In this document: piece by piece, positions 32,102-43,629 of the stretch
Position numbering within the stretch: position 1 is the first letter of the stretch
Layout: every line of letters begins with the position of its first letter
Origin: Candidatus Altimarinota bacterium
GTDB lineage: Bacteria; Patescibacteriota; Gracilibacteria; BD1-5; UBA6164
Length of the DNA stretch: 64,000 nucleotides
NCBI GenBank assembly: GCA_030683605.1
Contig: JAUXPL010000043.1
Span: 1-64,000 of the forward strand
Direction of reading: 5' to 3'
Made by a program: the position numbers and the translations under genes
Notes under the pieces: model-generated
Database searches by the model: none
Told to the model about the DNA's origin: nothing
The model's input: only the letters and a program-made list of their open reading frames with translations

Positions 32102-32329
32102 TCAATGTATTGTTTTGTTACCTTCTATAAAAAAATATTTTTTCTTATCAATACTTTGAATAAATCTAAAGAGTTTAGGAATATTCAATAAAATTTCTTC
32201 TCCTTCAAAATAAATGATGTCATTTAAAAGCAAATCATCTGTCAAATATGGATCATTGTCCAATATTGTAGCCAGACCATTTTCAGAAAGAAGAGTTTCA
32301 AAACGATAATTACAAATTACATTTAACAT
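32102..32329 (-). CDS. Small canonical-code protein ending at TGA
   Basis: A 75-residue acidic protein (MLNVICNYRFETLLSENG... IEGNKTIH). AAGGAG lies 7 bases before ATG, and a TTGACT is near 32395. Glycines are GGT/GGA only, there is no internal TGA, and the frame ends at TGA with a terminator directly behind. Read with TGA as Gly it would gain a hydrophobic tail of roughly 20-30 residues encoded by the terminator and AT-rich spacer, which is unlikely to be meant. The family is not recognised. It closely parallels the gene at 10799. Confidence 0.7.
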   Translation of the reverse strand: MLNVICNYRFETLLSENGLATILDNDPYLTDDLLLNDIIYFEGEEILLNIPKLFRFIQSIDKKKYFFIEGNKTIH

Positions 32330-32490
32330 ATAGTAGCTCCTTTTATCATTATTCTACTTAGAATAAGATTATTATGATAAATATAAATTAGTCAATTTTT
32401 TATATTATTTTCTATTATTTTACATTTTTAGTTTTATAGTTATGATACAAAATGTTTTTAAATATTTATAATTTTTTTAAATAATTTAAT

Positions 32491-34071
32491 ATGAAAGATA
32501 ATGTTTTTAGCTGAACAAAGATAGAAGAAAGACATATGGATATATGAACATCCCTAGTTTTATGAAATCAATGGTGAGATGAATGAAAGTGAAAAATAAC
32601 TGATATATTAGCCCAAACTAGTGATGTAATTGTTAGATTTAATTGATGACACAATGCTTGACACACTGTAAAAGTTTGAAATCAAGAATTTGATTTACAT
32701 ATTCTTCCATCATGAATGGTGAGCGAATGAAAAATTAACTTAATTACAAGCTCTTGTGTACTTTGAATAGAGTTAAACAAAATAGATTTAGATAAAATAG
32801 AAATAAGAGATAAAGTATGTATATGTAATTACAATTTAGATGAATTATTAAAAAGAAAAAATTGAAAAATTATAAGAGTTTGATTGATACCTGAACTAGA
32901 AAAACTAGAAATATGAGGTATAAATATAGCTAAATCATGACTAAAAATAAGTGGCGAAACTACTGTTATATGAATTCATAATGTATTACTTGATGCATTA
33001 GATGAAAAACAAAGAGAGGCTGTTTGATTAAGTCCTATTGGTTCTACATGAAGTGGAATAAGTAGAGCATACGCTTCTCAAGATATGAGATATCATTTCA
33101 CTTTAAGTGATTTGATATATAGAAAAGAATTATTTTACCAATCAGTTGAAGCACTTTTCTCAACATACAAAAATATATTTCCAAAAATAAAAATATCACA
33201 ACTAATAAATAAATCAAAAATAGAAAGAGACAAAATAATAAAATATATTCAAAATTGAACAATAGAAATAATAAATGATGAAGCACAATTCATAGATAAA
33301 CTAAACTCTAAATGAAAAAAGATTGTTGGAGAATGAGCACAATCTGCTATGATTGGATCTTGAAATAGTATTTATTGAACTGCTTCTGAACCAAGTTTAC
33401 AATCATTTTTAAATGTATCATGATTATCAGAACAAAAAGTATGAAATATTTTTTTAGTTCACAAAATGCCACCAAGTAGTGTATGAATTAGACCATGATA
33501 TTTAAAATTTCCAGAATCTGAAGAACTAAAAATATTTAGAAATAAATACTCTGAAAGATGAGTATCTACATGAAGAGACAGAGATTTGTTTAACTATTCC
33601 CTACCAGAAACTGCTAAATGATCAACTCTAAATACTAAATGATTATCTGATGATTCTAGAATTGTTCCTGTATATAATAGAATTGATTGAATTACTGATT
33701 GAATAAGTATTGACCCAACTAAGAATTTGAGAATAGTTACTTGATTTAGTTATACTATTGATAGTATACTAAAGTGATGAAAATCAAATATTGAAGTATG
33801 AGTATTATGATTTGAAAATATAAATCCAAAAAATTTATTAAAACACTATCCTCAAAAAGCTAATCAAGTAGATTTATTTACAGTAAAGCCAAGTGATTTA
33901 AGAATAGTGGATGTAAAATGAAGAACTATAAATGAAAAAATAAATAATCTATTATGACTGCATATGGCTGCAGTATGTAGTAGTGATATAGAAAGAGAAT
34001 ACTTAATTTGAACATGACCTTCTAGAGATGATTTAGAAGTCAAAATAGCTAAACCTATTAGAACAATATAA
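32491..34071 (+). CDS. purA: Adenylosuccinate synthetase
   Basis: A 526-residue enzyme joining Asp to IMP with GTP, the first step to AMP. The P-loop region is VLGNQWGDEGKGK, followed by RFNGGHNAGHTV, STGSGISRAYASQ, VGEGAQSAMI and the C-terminal RTIN. About 90 residues longer than usual (about 430), with an N-terminal extension of 20 and longer central loops. It is divergent, so activity should be checked. It lies 11 bases before gpmI. No other purine gene is in the window, so IMP is probably salvaged or taken from a host. Confidence 0.93.
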
Positions 34072-34082
34072 TATTTTTTTAA

Positions 34083-35588
34083 ATGACAAAAATGACAAAA
34101 AGAATTTGATTAATAATACTAGATTGATTTGGTATAAATGAAAAAATTGAAAATAATGCAATAAAAAAAGCTAATACTCCGACTTTTGACAAATTATTTG
34201 CAAGCGATCATTCTAGTCTAGAAGCATCTGAAGAATATGTATGATTACCTAAATGACAGATGTGAAACTCTGAAGTATGACATATGGCTATAGGTTCTGG
34301 TAGGTTATTAAAACAAGACTTGGTAGAAATAAATGATTTATTCAAAGATAAACTATTTGAGAACATAGAAGAATTCAAAAATTGAATAATTCATGCTGAA
34401 AAATACAATTCAAAAATACATTTGTTAACATTATTTTGAAGCGGCTGAGTACATTCTTATATAGATCATTTATATTGAATAATAAGTATAATTCCAAAAA
34501 ATATAAAAGTATGTTTACATCTATTTAGTGATGGTAGAGATTTAGCTAGAGATAGTATGCTTGCTGAATTTGAAGAATTTTTAAAATATGTGAACAATTT
34601 TAGCAATGTAGAAATAACAAGTATCTCAGGTAGATTTTATGCTATGGATAGAGATAATAATTGGGACAGAACAAAAAAAACTTATGATGTTATGGTAAAC
34701 TGTGAAAATAAAACTAATTTGTCACCAATTGATTTCATAAAAAATAATTACAAAAATGAAATATATGACGAATTTTTTGAAGCTACTAATTTCTCTTGAA
34801 ATAAAATTGAAAACAATGATGTAATATTTCATCTAAATTTCAGAAGTGACAGAGGAATTCAACTAGCTAAAGCATTTGATAATGTAGAAATATGATTTGA
34901 TAGAAAAAATATCCAAAATATATATCTATGCACAATGACAAAATATTATAAAGATTATAATAAAAATGTTTTTATAAAAGCAAGAGAAGTAAATAATACC
35001 CTTTGAGAAGTCTTATCAAAAAACAATATGACTCAATTACATCTTGCTGAAACTGAAAAATTTGCTCATGTTACAAAATTTTTTAACTGATGAAAACAAA
35101 TAGTTTACCCTGGAGAAAAAGATATATTGATTCCCTCTCCAAAAGTAACTACATACGACCAAAAACCTGAAATGTCTGCTTATGAAGTATATAATACATA
35201 TAGAGATTCACTTGATGATTTTGATTTCACAGTAATAAATTTTGCAAATGGTGATATGGTATGACATACTTGAAATATGCAAGCAGCAATTAGAACAGTT
35301 GAAACACTAGATGATATTGTCTGAAAATTGATAGAACTTAGTAAAGATAATAATATAGATTTATATATAACAGCTGACCACTGAAACTGTGAAGAAATGT
35401 TTGATGAAAAATGAGAGATGATTACTTCTCATACAACTAATAGAGTACCATTTTGGTATATTCATGAATGAATAAATACTCAATTAAAAGAAAAAATATG
35501 AACATTAGCAGATATTGCTCCTACTATTCTAGACAATTTTTGAATAGATATACCAAATGAAATGAGTGGAAAGGTAATGAGTAAATAA
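34083..35588 (+). CDS. gpmI: 2,3-bisphosphoglycerate-independent phosphoglycerate mutase
   Basis: A 501-residue metalloenzyme converting 3-phosphoglycerate to 2-phosphoglycerate. It has [24 protein letters not shown] with the catalytic Ser (MGNSEVGH), [32 protein letters not shown] and ITADHGNCE in order. The length is normal. It is followed by eno 261 bases on, giving two successive steps of lower glycolysis. Confidence 0.97.
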
Positions 35589-35849
35589 TAATTTTAATTT
35601 AAAAAATTATATAATTATAATATAGCCAAATTTAATATCAAAAAATAAATTAGATATCCTCAGAAGAATATTACTTCAAAAATAGAAACAAGTTATTATA
35701 AAAATATAAATTTATGAGTGAATTATTATGAAATAGATTATGCCGTAATAATTTTTTGATGATGTTGGTGGATAGTTTTAGTTAAAAATTTAATTTGATT
35801 TTTAATAAATTTAGAATAATATCGCATATTATTATTTAACCAAAATATA
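35589..35849. other. Intergenic region before eno
   Basis: 260 AT-rich bases. It holds AGATTATGCCGTAAT (near 35733), which also occurs near 56459. A 23-codon frame starting near 35714 is too weak to call a gene. Confidence 0.5.
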
Positions 35850-37106
<1,257 letters not shown>

Positions 37107-37126
37107 AAACATTATTAGAAGAACAA

Positions 37127-37160
37127 AAAAGAAACTTTATGAATATAAAGTTTCTTTTAT
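37127..37160. terminator. Terminator after eno
   Basis: AAAAGAAACTTTAT and ATAAAGTTTCTTTT with a short loop and T run. It serves eno and the convergent gene. Confidence 0.9.
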
Positions 37161-38122
37161 TTTATTGGAATAATTATATGAGTTACATATTTACTTTGAT
37201 CTATATTATCTACAAATCATTTTTCATACAGTTCTATTGATGGATATTTACTATTCTTTTTAAATTTGTTAGGTTTCAAATACATATATGCTCAAGTCCA
37301 AGAATTATCAATGAAATCATAGCTTCAATTATGAGTTGTTACTGCTACTTTCATTTTTTCTACTAATCACAAGAAGTAAGTAGAAACTATTGGTAATTTA
37401 AAATTTTTGTAATCATTTTCAGAGATTTCTATACATGCTTCAAATTCATAATAATCATTTACTATATCTGATTTATTATATATTGTGAAATAAGATAATG
37501 GTGATAATTTATGATCTTTAATTATATTTATCAAAACAATAAAACTATTGTTTATTTTATTCCTTAAGTTTTTAGTACTAGATTGTGATTTTGTTCAAAT
37601 ATAGTATTTTTTTTCTAGAGTATCTACTCAAGAAAACTCGGTACTAGTATCCAATTTTCACTTTTCAAGAATAACTTTTAACATCTTTAATCATCTTTCA
37701 AAATCATTTCAAATCATTATAGTCATCATCTTTTTTAGGAAGAATAAAAATATTGGTATTCTTCATTGCATATTCCATGTCAATTTAGTAGAAGTTTCAG
37801 ATATTCATTCCAATACAAAACTAGCTTTATATGATGACTTAAATGGTTTTAAAAAAGTCAAATCATATAATATATGTTCATTTTTAATTATCTCTGTAAT
37901 AATTTGTTGTCATGATCAAACAACATCTCATTCCCAAGATTCTAAAAATCAAACAGTTGCTTTTCTTCATTTAGTTTTTTGTTTACATTTTTTTTCAAGT
38001 ATCAACCAAGGTGACCAAACAGATTTTTTATCTGTATCAGTTATATTATCCCAAACATTATCAATATTGGTTTCTAAAACTATACTTCTCTCAATATTGA
38101 AATTTATCTTAAATATACTCAT
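37157..38122 (-). CDS. SRPBCC-domain protein with GyrI-like effector-binding domain
   Basis: A 321-residue protein. The N-terminal half (about 1-150) has the helix-grip pattern (FNIERSIVLETNIDNVWDNI, ESWEGDVVGSGQQI, TKLTWNMQWRIP) seen in ligand-binding START-like proteins. The C-terminal half (KVAVTTHNGSYDFIDNSWTG, EYEFE-like strands) resembles AraC effector-binding/GyrI domains. It has no DNA-binding part, and probably binds a hydrophobic small molecule. The ligand is unknown. Confidence 0.75.
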
Positions 38123-38152
38123 ATTAAATCCTTAATTAACAAAATAAATATA

Positions 38153-40198
38153 TTACTTTTTTTCTTTTAATAAAACAGTTCAATTTAAATAATAACTAGA
38201 AGTATCGATTCAATTATATTCTGGATTTAAAATTGAAAAATCTTCTAATAAAATTTTTAAATCTACTTTTATTCATTCTTTTTCTATTTGCAGCTTTTCC
38301 TTTAATTCTATACTTCTATTTATATTCAAATTATTTTTATAAATATTATATATATTAAAAAAATCTTCTTTTAATTCAAATTCTTCAAAAATTATTTTTT
38401 CTTTATAAATTATTAATTTATCATTTTTATAATCATATTTTGAATAATATAAATCATTACTTAATTCTTGTTCTATTAATTTTCAATCAAAAATTTCATC
38501 TGAATTAATAGATCAAATTGTAAATAAATAGTCATATCATGATATATTTATCAAACTAGTTCTAAGTTTATAATCAACTGAAAAATTTATATATTTTTGA
38601 GCTGTTATATCTAATTCATAATAAGCCTTTACTTTCAATTTTTCTGCTAATTTACTAGAATAAGTCCATGTATATATTCAAGGATAAGTTTGATTTTTTA
38701 ATCTATCTAAATTTCTTTGATTAGATTCTAACATATATTTATCATTTCATTTATAGTTAGATATTTCAGTTTCTACTCTTGAAATTTCTTCTATATGATT
38801 TTTTTCCCATTCTATTTTATCTTGATTTTTTATTTCATCTAAAATTGTTCAAAACAATTCTTTCATACTATCACAACCATGGAAATTACACAAATAATTT
38901 ACTTTATCATATATGTTTCATGATAATTTTGCATCTATATCATTTTCATTTTTTAATAATACTATTTCTCTTCATTGTAATATTTTAGCAGTTGTTAAAT
39001 CTGTTTTTAACAATTCTAATTGTCTTCCCTCTGGGAAACTATAAACTCACCAAGGTCAAATAGAAATAATAATAATAAAAGTAGTTAATAATAATGATAT
39101 ATATAATAAATATTTTTTCTTCGAAAAAATATAATACAATGATACAATAACTAAAAATAATCCAAAAACTACTACTAAATATCTATTAATAGTGAAATCA
39201 TATTGATTTATTCTCAAATAAATTGCATAAAATAACATAGGAGTCTGAAATAAAACTGCAAATGGAAATATTTTTCTAAATATTCTTACAAATGATGATT
39301 TTATTTCAAAAGCTTGTGAAAATATATATATCAAATATCAAAATAATGAAAATCATATTACCATCCAAGAAATTATTCATTTTGGCCAATCAGAAAAATT
39401 TAATAATACTTTTAATGAATAAGCATATAAAATGAAAAAATAAATAATAATGAATGGTAGTGCAATATAATTACTCAGAAAATTATAAAATTTATTTTCT
39501 TTAATCCTTTCAAGTAAAGACAAATTAAAATCTTTTTCTGGTGCAATAATCAAAAAATATATAGGTGTAAACAATGCTAGTGAAAAAACAATCCAATATC
39601 AATAAAATTTTGATTCATCAATAAATGAATTCAATTCAAATAAAGCAAATACAGCACTAAGAGCTATAGAACCAAGCAAAGACAATGCTCATCATACTAT
39701 AGCTGACATCAATATTTTTGACGATACTGAATTAAAAAATGTATAATATTTGTCATTATCTATATCTTTATTTATTAGATTATTAATAAATGATGATACA
39801 AATACAAAACTTATAACTCAAATGTAAGTAATAATTATATAAACTAATTGTTCTGAGTAAAAATTATTAAATAGATTTTGTTCAAAACTAAAATAAAAAA
39901 ATACTCAAAATAATACACTCAACAATTGAATTATATTTGTTTTTAATTTAGAAAAATTGTATTTTTCAGACAATAAATAAAGTCAAATAGATAAAAAATA
40001 AACAGTAACTAAAGATAATACTCATTTATATAATACATTTTCAATAGTATTAGAAATAGTATTTCAATTATAAATAGTGTATTCAAATATAATAAAAATT
40101 AAAACACTTGAAATAAAAGACAAAGGAAATCTATCAAATGCAGTATTTACATTTTTAGTAAAATTTTCTATTGAAAACTTAGTAAATATATTTTTCAT
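38153..40198 (-). CDS. DUF4153-type membrane protein
   Basis: A 681-residue protein with about ten membrane helices in the first 400 residues (SVLIFIIFEYTIYNG, LFTPIYFLIIAPEKDF, LPFIIIYFFILYAYSLKVL) and a 280-residue soluble C-terminal part. The first part has the order of DUF4153/DUF4173 proteins. The function is unknown. It is separated from the toxin gene by a terminator and a 47-bp repeat. Confidence 0.75.
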
Positions 40199-40246
40199 AA
40201 ACAAATAGTTAGAAAATATGATTATTTAACCTATATATAAACACTC

Positions 40247-40293
40247 TAATTATACATTATTTAAAAAATATTCAAATTAAAAAGAAATATCTA
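40247..40293. repeat. 47-bp direct repeat, copy 1 (right of DUF4153 gene)
   Basis: It matches 40815-40861 at 46 of 47 positions. The two copies flank the toxin-antitoxin pair, and each begins a terminator hairpin. Confidence 0.92.
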
Positions 40294-40315
40294 AAAAACT
40301 TAGATATTTCTTTTT
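40279..40315. terminator. Terminator of the toxin gene
   Basis: AAAGAAATATCTA and TAGATATTTCTTT hairpin with flanking A and T runs. It overlaps the direct repeat. Confidence 0.88.
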
Positions 40316-40317
40316 AA

Positions 40318-40596
40318 TTAGTAAACTTCATCATGGTCTCATATATCATAAAAGAATACATCTCAATTTTCTAAAAGTTTAAATTTTATTCTATCTTTAT
40401 ATGTTATTCTAAAAGAATAATAGTCTTTTAAATTTCCTGATAATTTATGTGTTTTTAAACTTTCATCAAATGCATCATTTTTAAAAATTATTAATTTATT
40501 TTTAAGATTTTCTTTTTGCTTTTCTGTAAGTTTACTCTTATATTTTTGAAATGTTTTTTCAAAATAGGCATCAAATAATATATTATTTACTCTCAT
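40318..40596 (-). CDS. RelE/YafQ-type toxin
   Basis: A 92-residue protein of the RelE fold: FDAYFEKTFQKYKSKLTEKQ, HKLSGNLKDYYSFRITYKDRI and a C-terminal FYDIGDHDEVY. These proteins cut mRNA on the ribosome, which stalls growth. It starts 3 bases after its antitoxin. Reading TGA as Gly is needed for the last 15 residues, which hold the active-site His/Tyr region. Confidence 0.88.
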
Positions 40597-40599
40597 ATA

Positions 40600-40785
40600 C
40601 TATATTGAATTAATAAAATCATCTATTTTAACTGATTTATAATTTCATGTTTTTAAATTTTCTTCTACATCATAAATTCTTGTTAAATCTAATTGTTTTT
40701 TATTTAATTCATATATATTTTTTAGAATATTATACTGAGTTTTTGGTATAGTAATAAATTCTTTTTCTGCTATAGCTGTTGTCAT
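40600..40785 (-). CDS. Antitoxin of the RelE-type pair
   Basis: A 61-residue protein (MTTAIAEKEFITIPKTQYN, then an acidic helix DLTRIYDVEENLKTG). It has the size and layout of antitoxins with a short DNA-binding start and a toxin-wrapping helix. It ends at TAG 3 bases before the toxin. It probably also represses its own operon. Confidence 0.78.
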
Positions 40786-40814
40786 AATTTATAATAATAA
40801 ATACTAAATTTAAT

Positions 40815-40861
40815 TAATTATACATTATTTAAAAAATATTCAAATTAAAAAAAAATATCTA
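40815..40861. repeat. 47-bp direct repeat, copy 2 (left of the TfoX-MGMT gene)
   Basis: The second copy of the repeat at 40247. With the following bases it forms a second ATATCTA/TAGATAT hairpin that can terminate the operon at 40879. Confidence 0.92.
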
Positions 40862-40876
40862 ATAATTAGATATTTC
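40852..40876. terminator. Terminator of the TfoX-MGMT operon
   Basis: AAATATCTAA and TTAGATATTT with a short loop, 3 bases past the stop. Confidence 0.75.
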
Positions 40877-40878
40877 TG

Positions 40879-41529
40879 TTATTTTTCTACATATTCTGCT
40901 AACACTTTTCAATCTATGATTTTTATACCATCATTCTCTAGCATTTTTATTTTTGAATCCACTCAATCATAAGCTGAATACCCTGATATTTTTAAATCAT
41001 TTGATACTACTTTATAACATGGATAAATATCAGGATTTTTATTGTACTTCATTATTGAAGCTATTTTTCTAGGATGTACAGCAAATTTATCTGCCAAAAT
41101 CTTATATGTAGTGACTTTTCATTTTGCTAGTTTTTGAATATACTCTAACACTTGTAAATCTATATCATTATTTTGATTTATCTTATTTTTTGGCTTTGTT
41201 TTAGTTATAACTTCTAAACTTTTTTGTATCCATTTTTCTAATTCTATTCTATCTTCTAATATATCTTCTGGTAATTCATAATAACTCATTACTCATACAA
41301 CTCCAGTTTTTTTATAATATGTAAATGGTTTTGATTTATATTTTTCAAAAATAGACATATTATTATCTCCTACTTTGAAATATATCACATCATCAATAAA
41401 TAAAGCAAATACTTTTTTATCCTTATAAATAGCATATCATCAAAACATACTTTTGTAAGTATATCTAGGATCTCATCCTAAACAATCTTCTAAAAAATAA
41501 TACAAATATTCAGGTAGTTTTTTTGCCAT
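40879..41529 (-). CDS. TfoX N-domain fused to O6-alkylguanine transferase-like domain
   Basis: A 216-residue protein. Residues 1-105 are a TfoX N-terminal-like domain (PRYTYKSMFGGYAIYKDKKVFALFIDDVIYFK). Residues 125-216 are the Ada/Ogt/ATL fold: GKVTTYKILADKFAVHPRKIASIMKYNKNPDIYPCYKVV. The methyl-acceptor Cys is kept (PCYK instead of PCHR), so it may be an active alkyltransferase. The His-to-Tyr change leaves room for an alkyltransferase-like role. It is the last gene of the six-gene operon, 3 bases after yaaA. Confidence 0.85.
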
Positions 41530-41532
41530 ATT

Positions 41533-42372
41533 TTATCAATTATTAACTATTACATTTACATTTATAACATTATCATTTACAACTATTTCTCATCAGAATT
41601 TTTTATAATCACTAATTTTGTTTTCACATATATGTCTAATCCATTCTCACTTTATTTTTTTTACTCAATGTGATACTTTAGTATATGTTCTATTCTCCCC
41701 TTGATAAGGGGGAGTTAGAGGAGGTTTTGATTGTTTTACAAAATTAACATTTATTATTTTAATTCCTGCATTTATTAGTGTTTCTTTTTTCTTTTTATGT
41801 CTATTACAAGTCGTATATTCTCAGATTAACTTTGCATAACTAATAGGTAATAAATTTACTATATAATCAGGTTTCATATCAATTATTGCTTTAGGAATTA
41901 TATCCCACCAATATTTATATAATCATTTTGATTCTATAGGTAATTTATAATTCCCTATTTTATCAAGCGGTTTAACTATTCAATACATTCAAGAAAATAT
42001 ATAAAAATTCTGTTCAAAAAATTTCTTTGCACTTTTATTCATATCAGTATAATTTATAGATTTATACATTTCTCAAGTATATCTATGTATAGCATCAATT
42101 GATATTCAAAATCCCTCCCTCTCATACTTCGAGGACTCCTTTTGACTTAAAAGGGAGATATTATTGGAAAATTTTTTATTCAATTCTAATCATTCTAAAA
42201 ATCTATTTCATTTGCATTTTAAATCCTTTTCACAAACATTATGAGCTATTTCTAAAGGTTTATCAAAATTAAAAGTAATACTTTCTATATTATCACCCGA
42301 TCCTCTAAGGATAGGGGATATGGGTGAGGTCAACTTTCATTCTGATGGTGGTATCAAAAATAATATTTTCAT
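41533..42372 (-). CDS. yaaA: YaaA-family peroxide-stress protein with three repeat insertions
   Basis: A 279-residue protein. It starts MKILFLIPPSEGKL, with DAIHRYTGEMY, FSGMYGIVKPLDKIGNYKLPI and VNLLPISYAKLI as in the YaaA/DUF328 family, which binds DNA and limits iron-driven oxidative damage. Three palindromic elements are read in frame: TSPISPILRGSGD near the start, SLLSQKESSKYEREG in the first third and KPPLTPPYQGEN near the end. They lie in probable loops. It sits 2 bases after the Mur ligase and 3 before TfoX-MGMT. Function by family. Confidence 0.87.
41694..41728. repeat. In-gene palindromic element (yaaA, third)
   Basis: CTCCCCTTGATAAGGGGGAG with GTTAGAGGAGG; in frame it gives PPLTPPYQGEN. 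Confidence 0.85.
42112..42166. repeat. In-gene palindromic element (yaaA, second)
   Basis: CCCTCCCTCTCATACTTCGA ... GACTTAAAAGGGAG. It is a more decayed copy, still in frame. Confidence 0.75.
42295..42334. repeat. In-gene palindromic element (yaaA, first)
   Basis: ACCCGATCCTCTAAGGATAG with GGGATATGGGTGAGG; in frame it gives TSPISPILRGSG. Confidence 0.85.
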
Positions 42373-42374
42373 TT

Positions 42375-43625
42375 TTATTTCATATTTATCCAATAAATAT
42401 CTTGTCTAGGTAATTTTTGTTCATCATTTTTATCTAATAATACTTTTTTCAATGCTTCTTCTGTAAAAATTGTATTTTGACTTCATTTAAAAAGTATAAT
42501 ATATTTATCACTAGTATTATTTAATAAATCTTTTAAATATAATCAAGCATCTTTAGATGATGAAAAATTCTTAATATTCTTTGGGAAATATGTTTGAGTA
42601 TCTTTTCAGACAGTTATTAATAAATCATTATTTATTAAATTACTAAACAATTGTTCATGCAATTCTTTTGAAAGGTTTCATAATTCCCTCATATCTCAAA
42701 TTACAAATCATAATTTATAATCTGTATAAATTTTATCTCTCAGATTTTCAACATTTTCTATCATTTTTTTCATGCTTTCTGGTCAAGCATTATATGAAGA
42801 ATCTACAAGTATAGAATTATTAACTCATTTAAATATAGAGAATCTTCCTGGTTGAGTATCTAAATACAAAATATCTTCGTTGTCTACAATACTGTCTACA
42901 ATCACTCATAAATCTGACAATATAAAATAAGCTAACTCTATATATGGATAATTTTCAGTTCCTAAAACATTTGTTTTTATAGTTTTTCAATCCATAGAAA
43001 TAACAGAATATATATTGTCTGAATCTTTCACATATTCGAAATCTATTTCTGAATTATTAAAAAATTGTTTTTTAATTTTTAATGTATCATATCTATTCCT
43101 CAAAAACTCGTCTTCAAAATTTAAATATGTTTTTTGTTTTGTATTAGCCATTAGTTTAAATTTTTCAATTCAAATATTTTCCATTGTTCAAAAATATTCT
43201 ACATGAATATTTCACAATTTAGTAAAAATACTAATATCAGGTTTAACAACTTTTAATAAAAAATCCATATCACCAGGATGATCTATACCATATTCTAAAA
43301 TCAATATATCATAATTTTTTACTCACTTAATAGTTTGTCATACGATGTAAAAAAATATATTTAATAATTCTTTTATTCATCATTTATATTGCTCTATTTT
43401 AAATATAGAAAAAATTATTCCAAGCTCAGAGTTGAAATTCTTTGGAGATGTATAAATAGTTTTGTCCTTTATATATTTATTTAGAACTTTATTTATTATC
43501 ATTCTACAACTAGTTTTACCTACATTTCATGTAATTCATATTACAAAAGGCTTTGTTCTAGCTATATATATTCTAGTAAAAAATGCCAATGTATGATAAA
43601 TGATTTTTAATATTATTTTTTTCAT
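42375..43625 (-). CDS. murF: MurF-like Mur ligase
   Basis: A 416-residue ATP-dependent ligase of the Mur family. A membrane-like start (MKKIILKIIYHTLAFFTRIY) is followed by the P-loop VIGITGNVGKTSC, then LILEYGIDHPGDMD, FTKLGNIHVEYFG, the ADP/Mg region QPGRFSIFKG, DSSYNAGPESM and VIGDMRELG. The last block is typical of MurF, which adds D-Ala-D-Ala. It lacks the usual N-terminal substrate domain, so another Mur-type amide ligase is possible. It starts 4 bases after the AGOG gene. Confidence 0.85.
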
Positions 43626-43629
43626 TGTT

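Noticed and set aside
35714-35785. A 23-codon frame upstream of eno
   Set aside because: Too short, without ribosome binding site or similarity; the 15-mer in it is better seen as non-coding.
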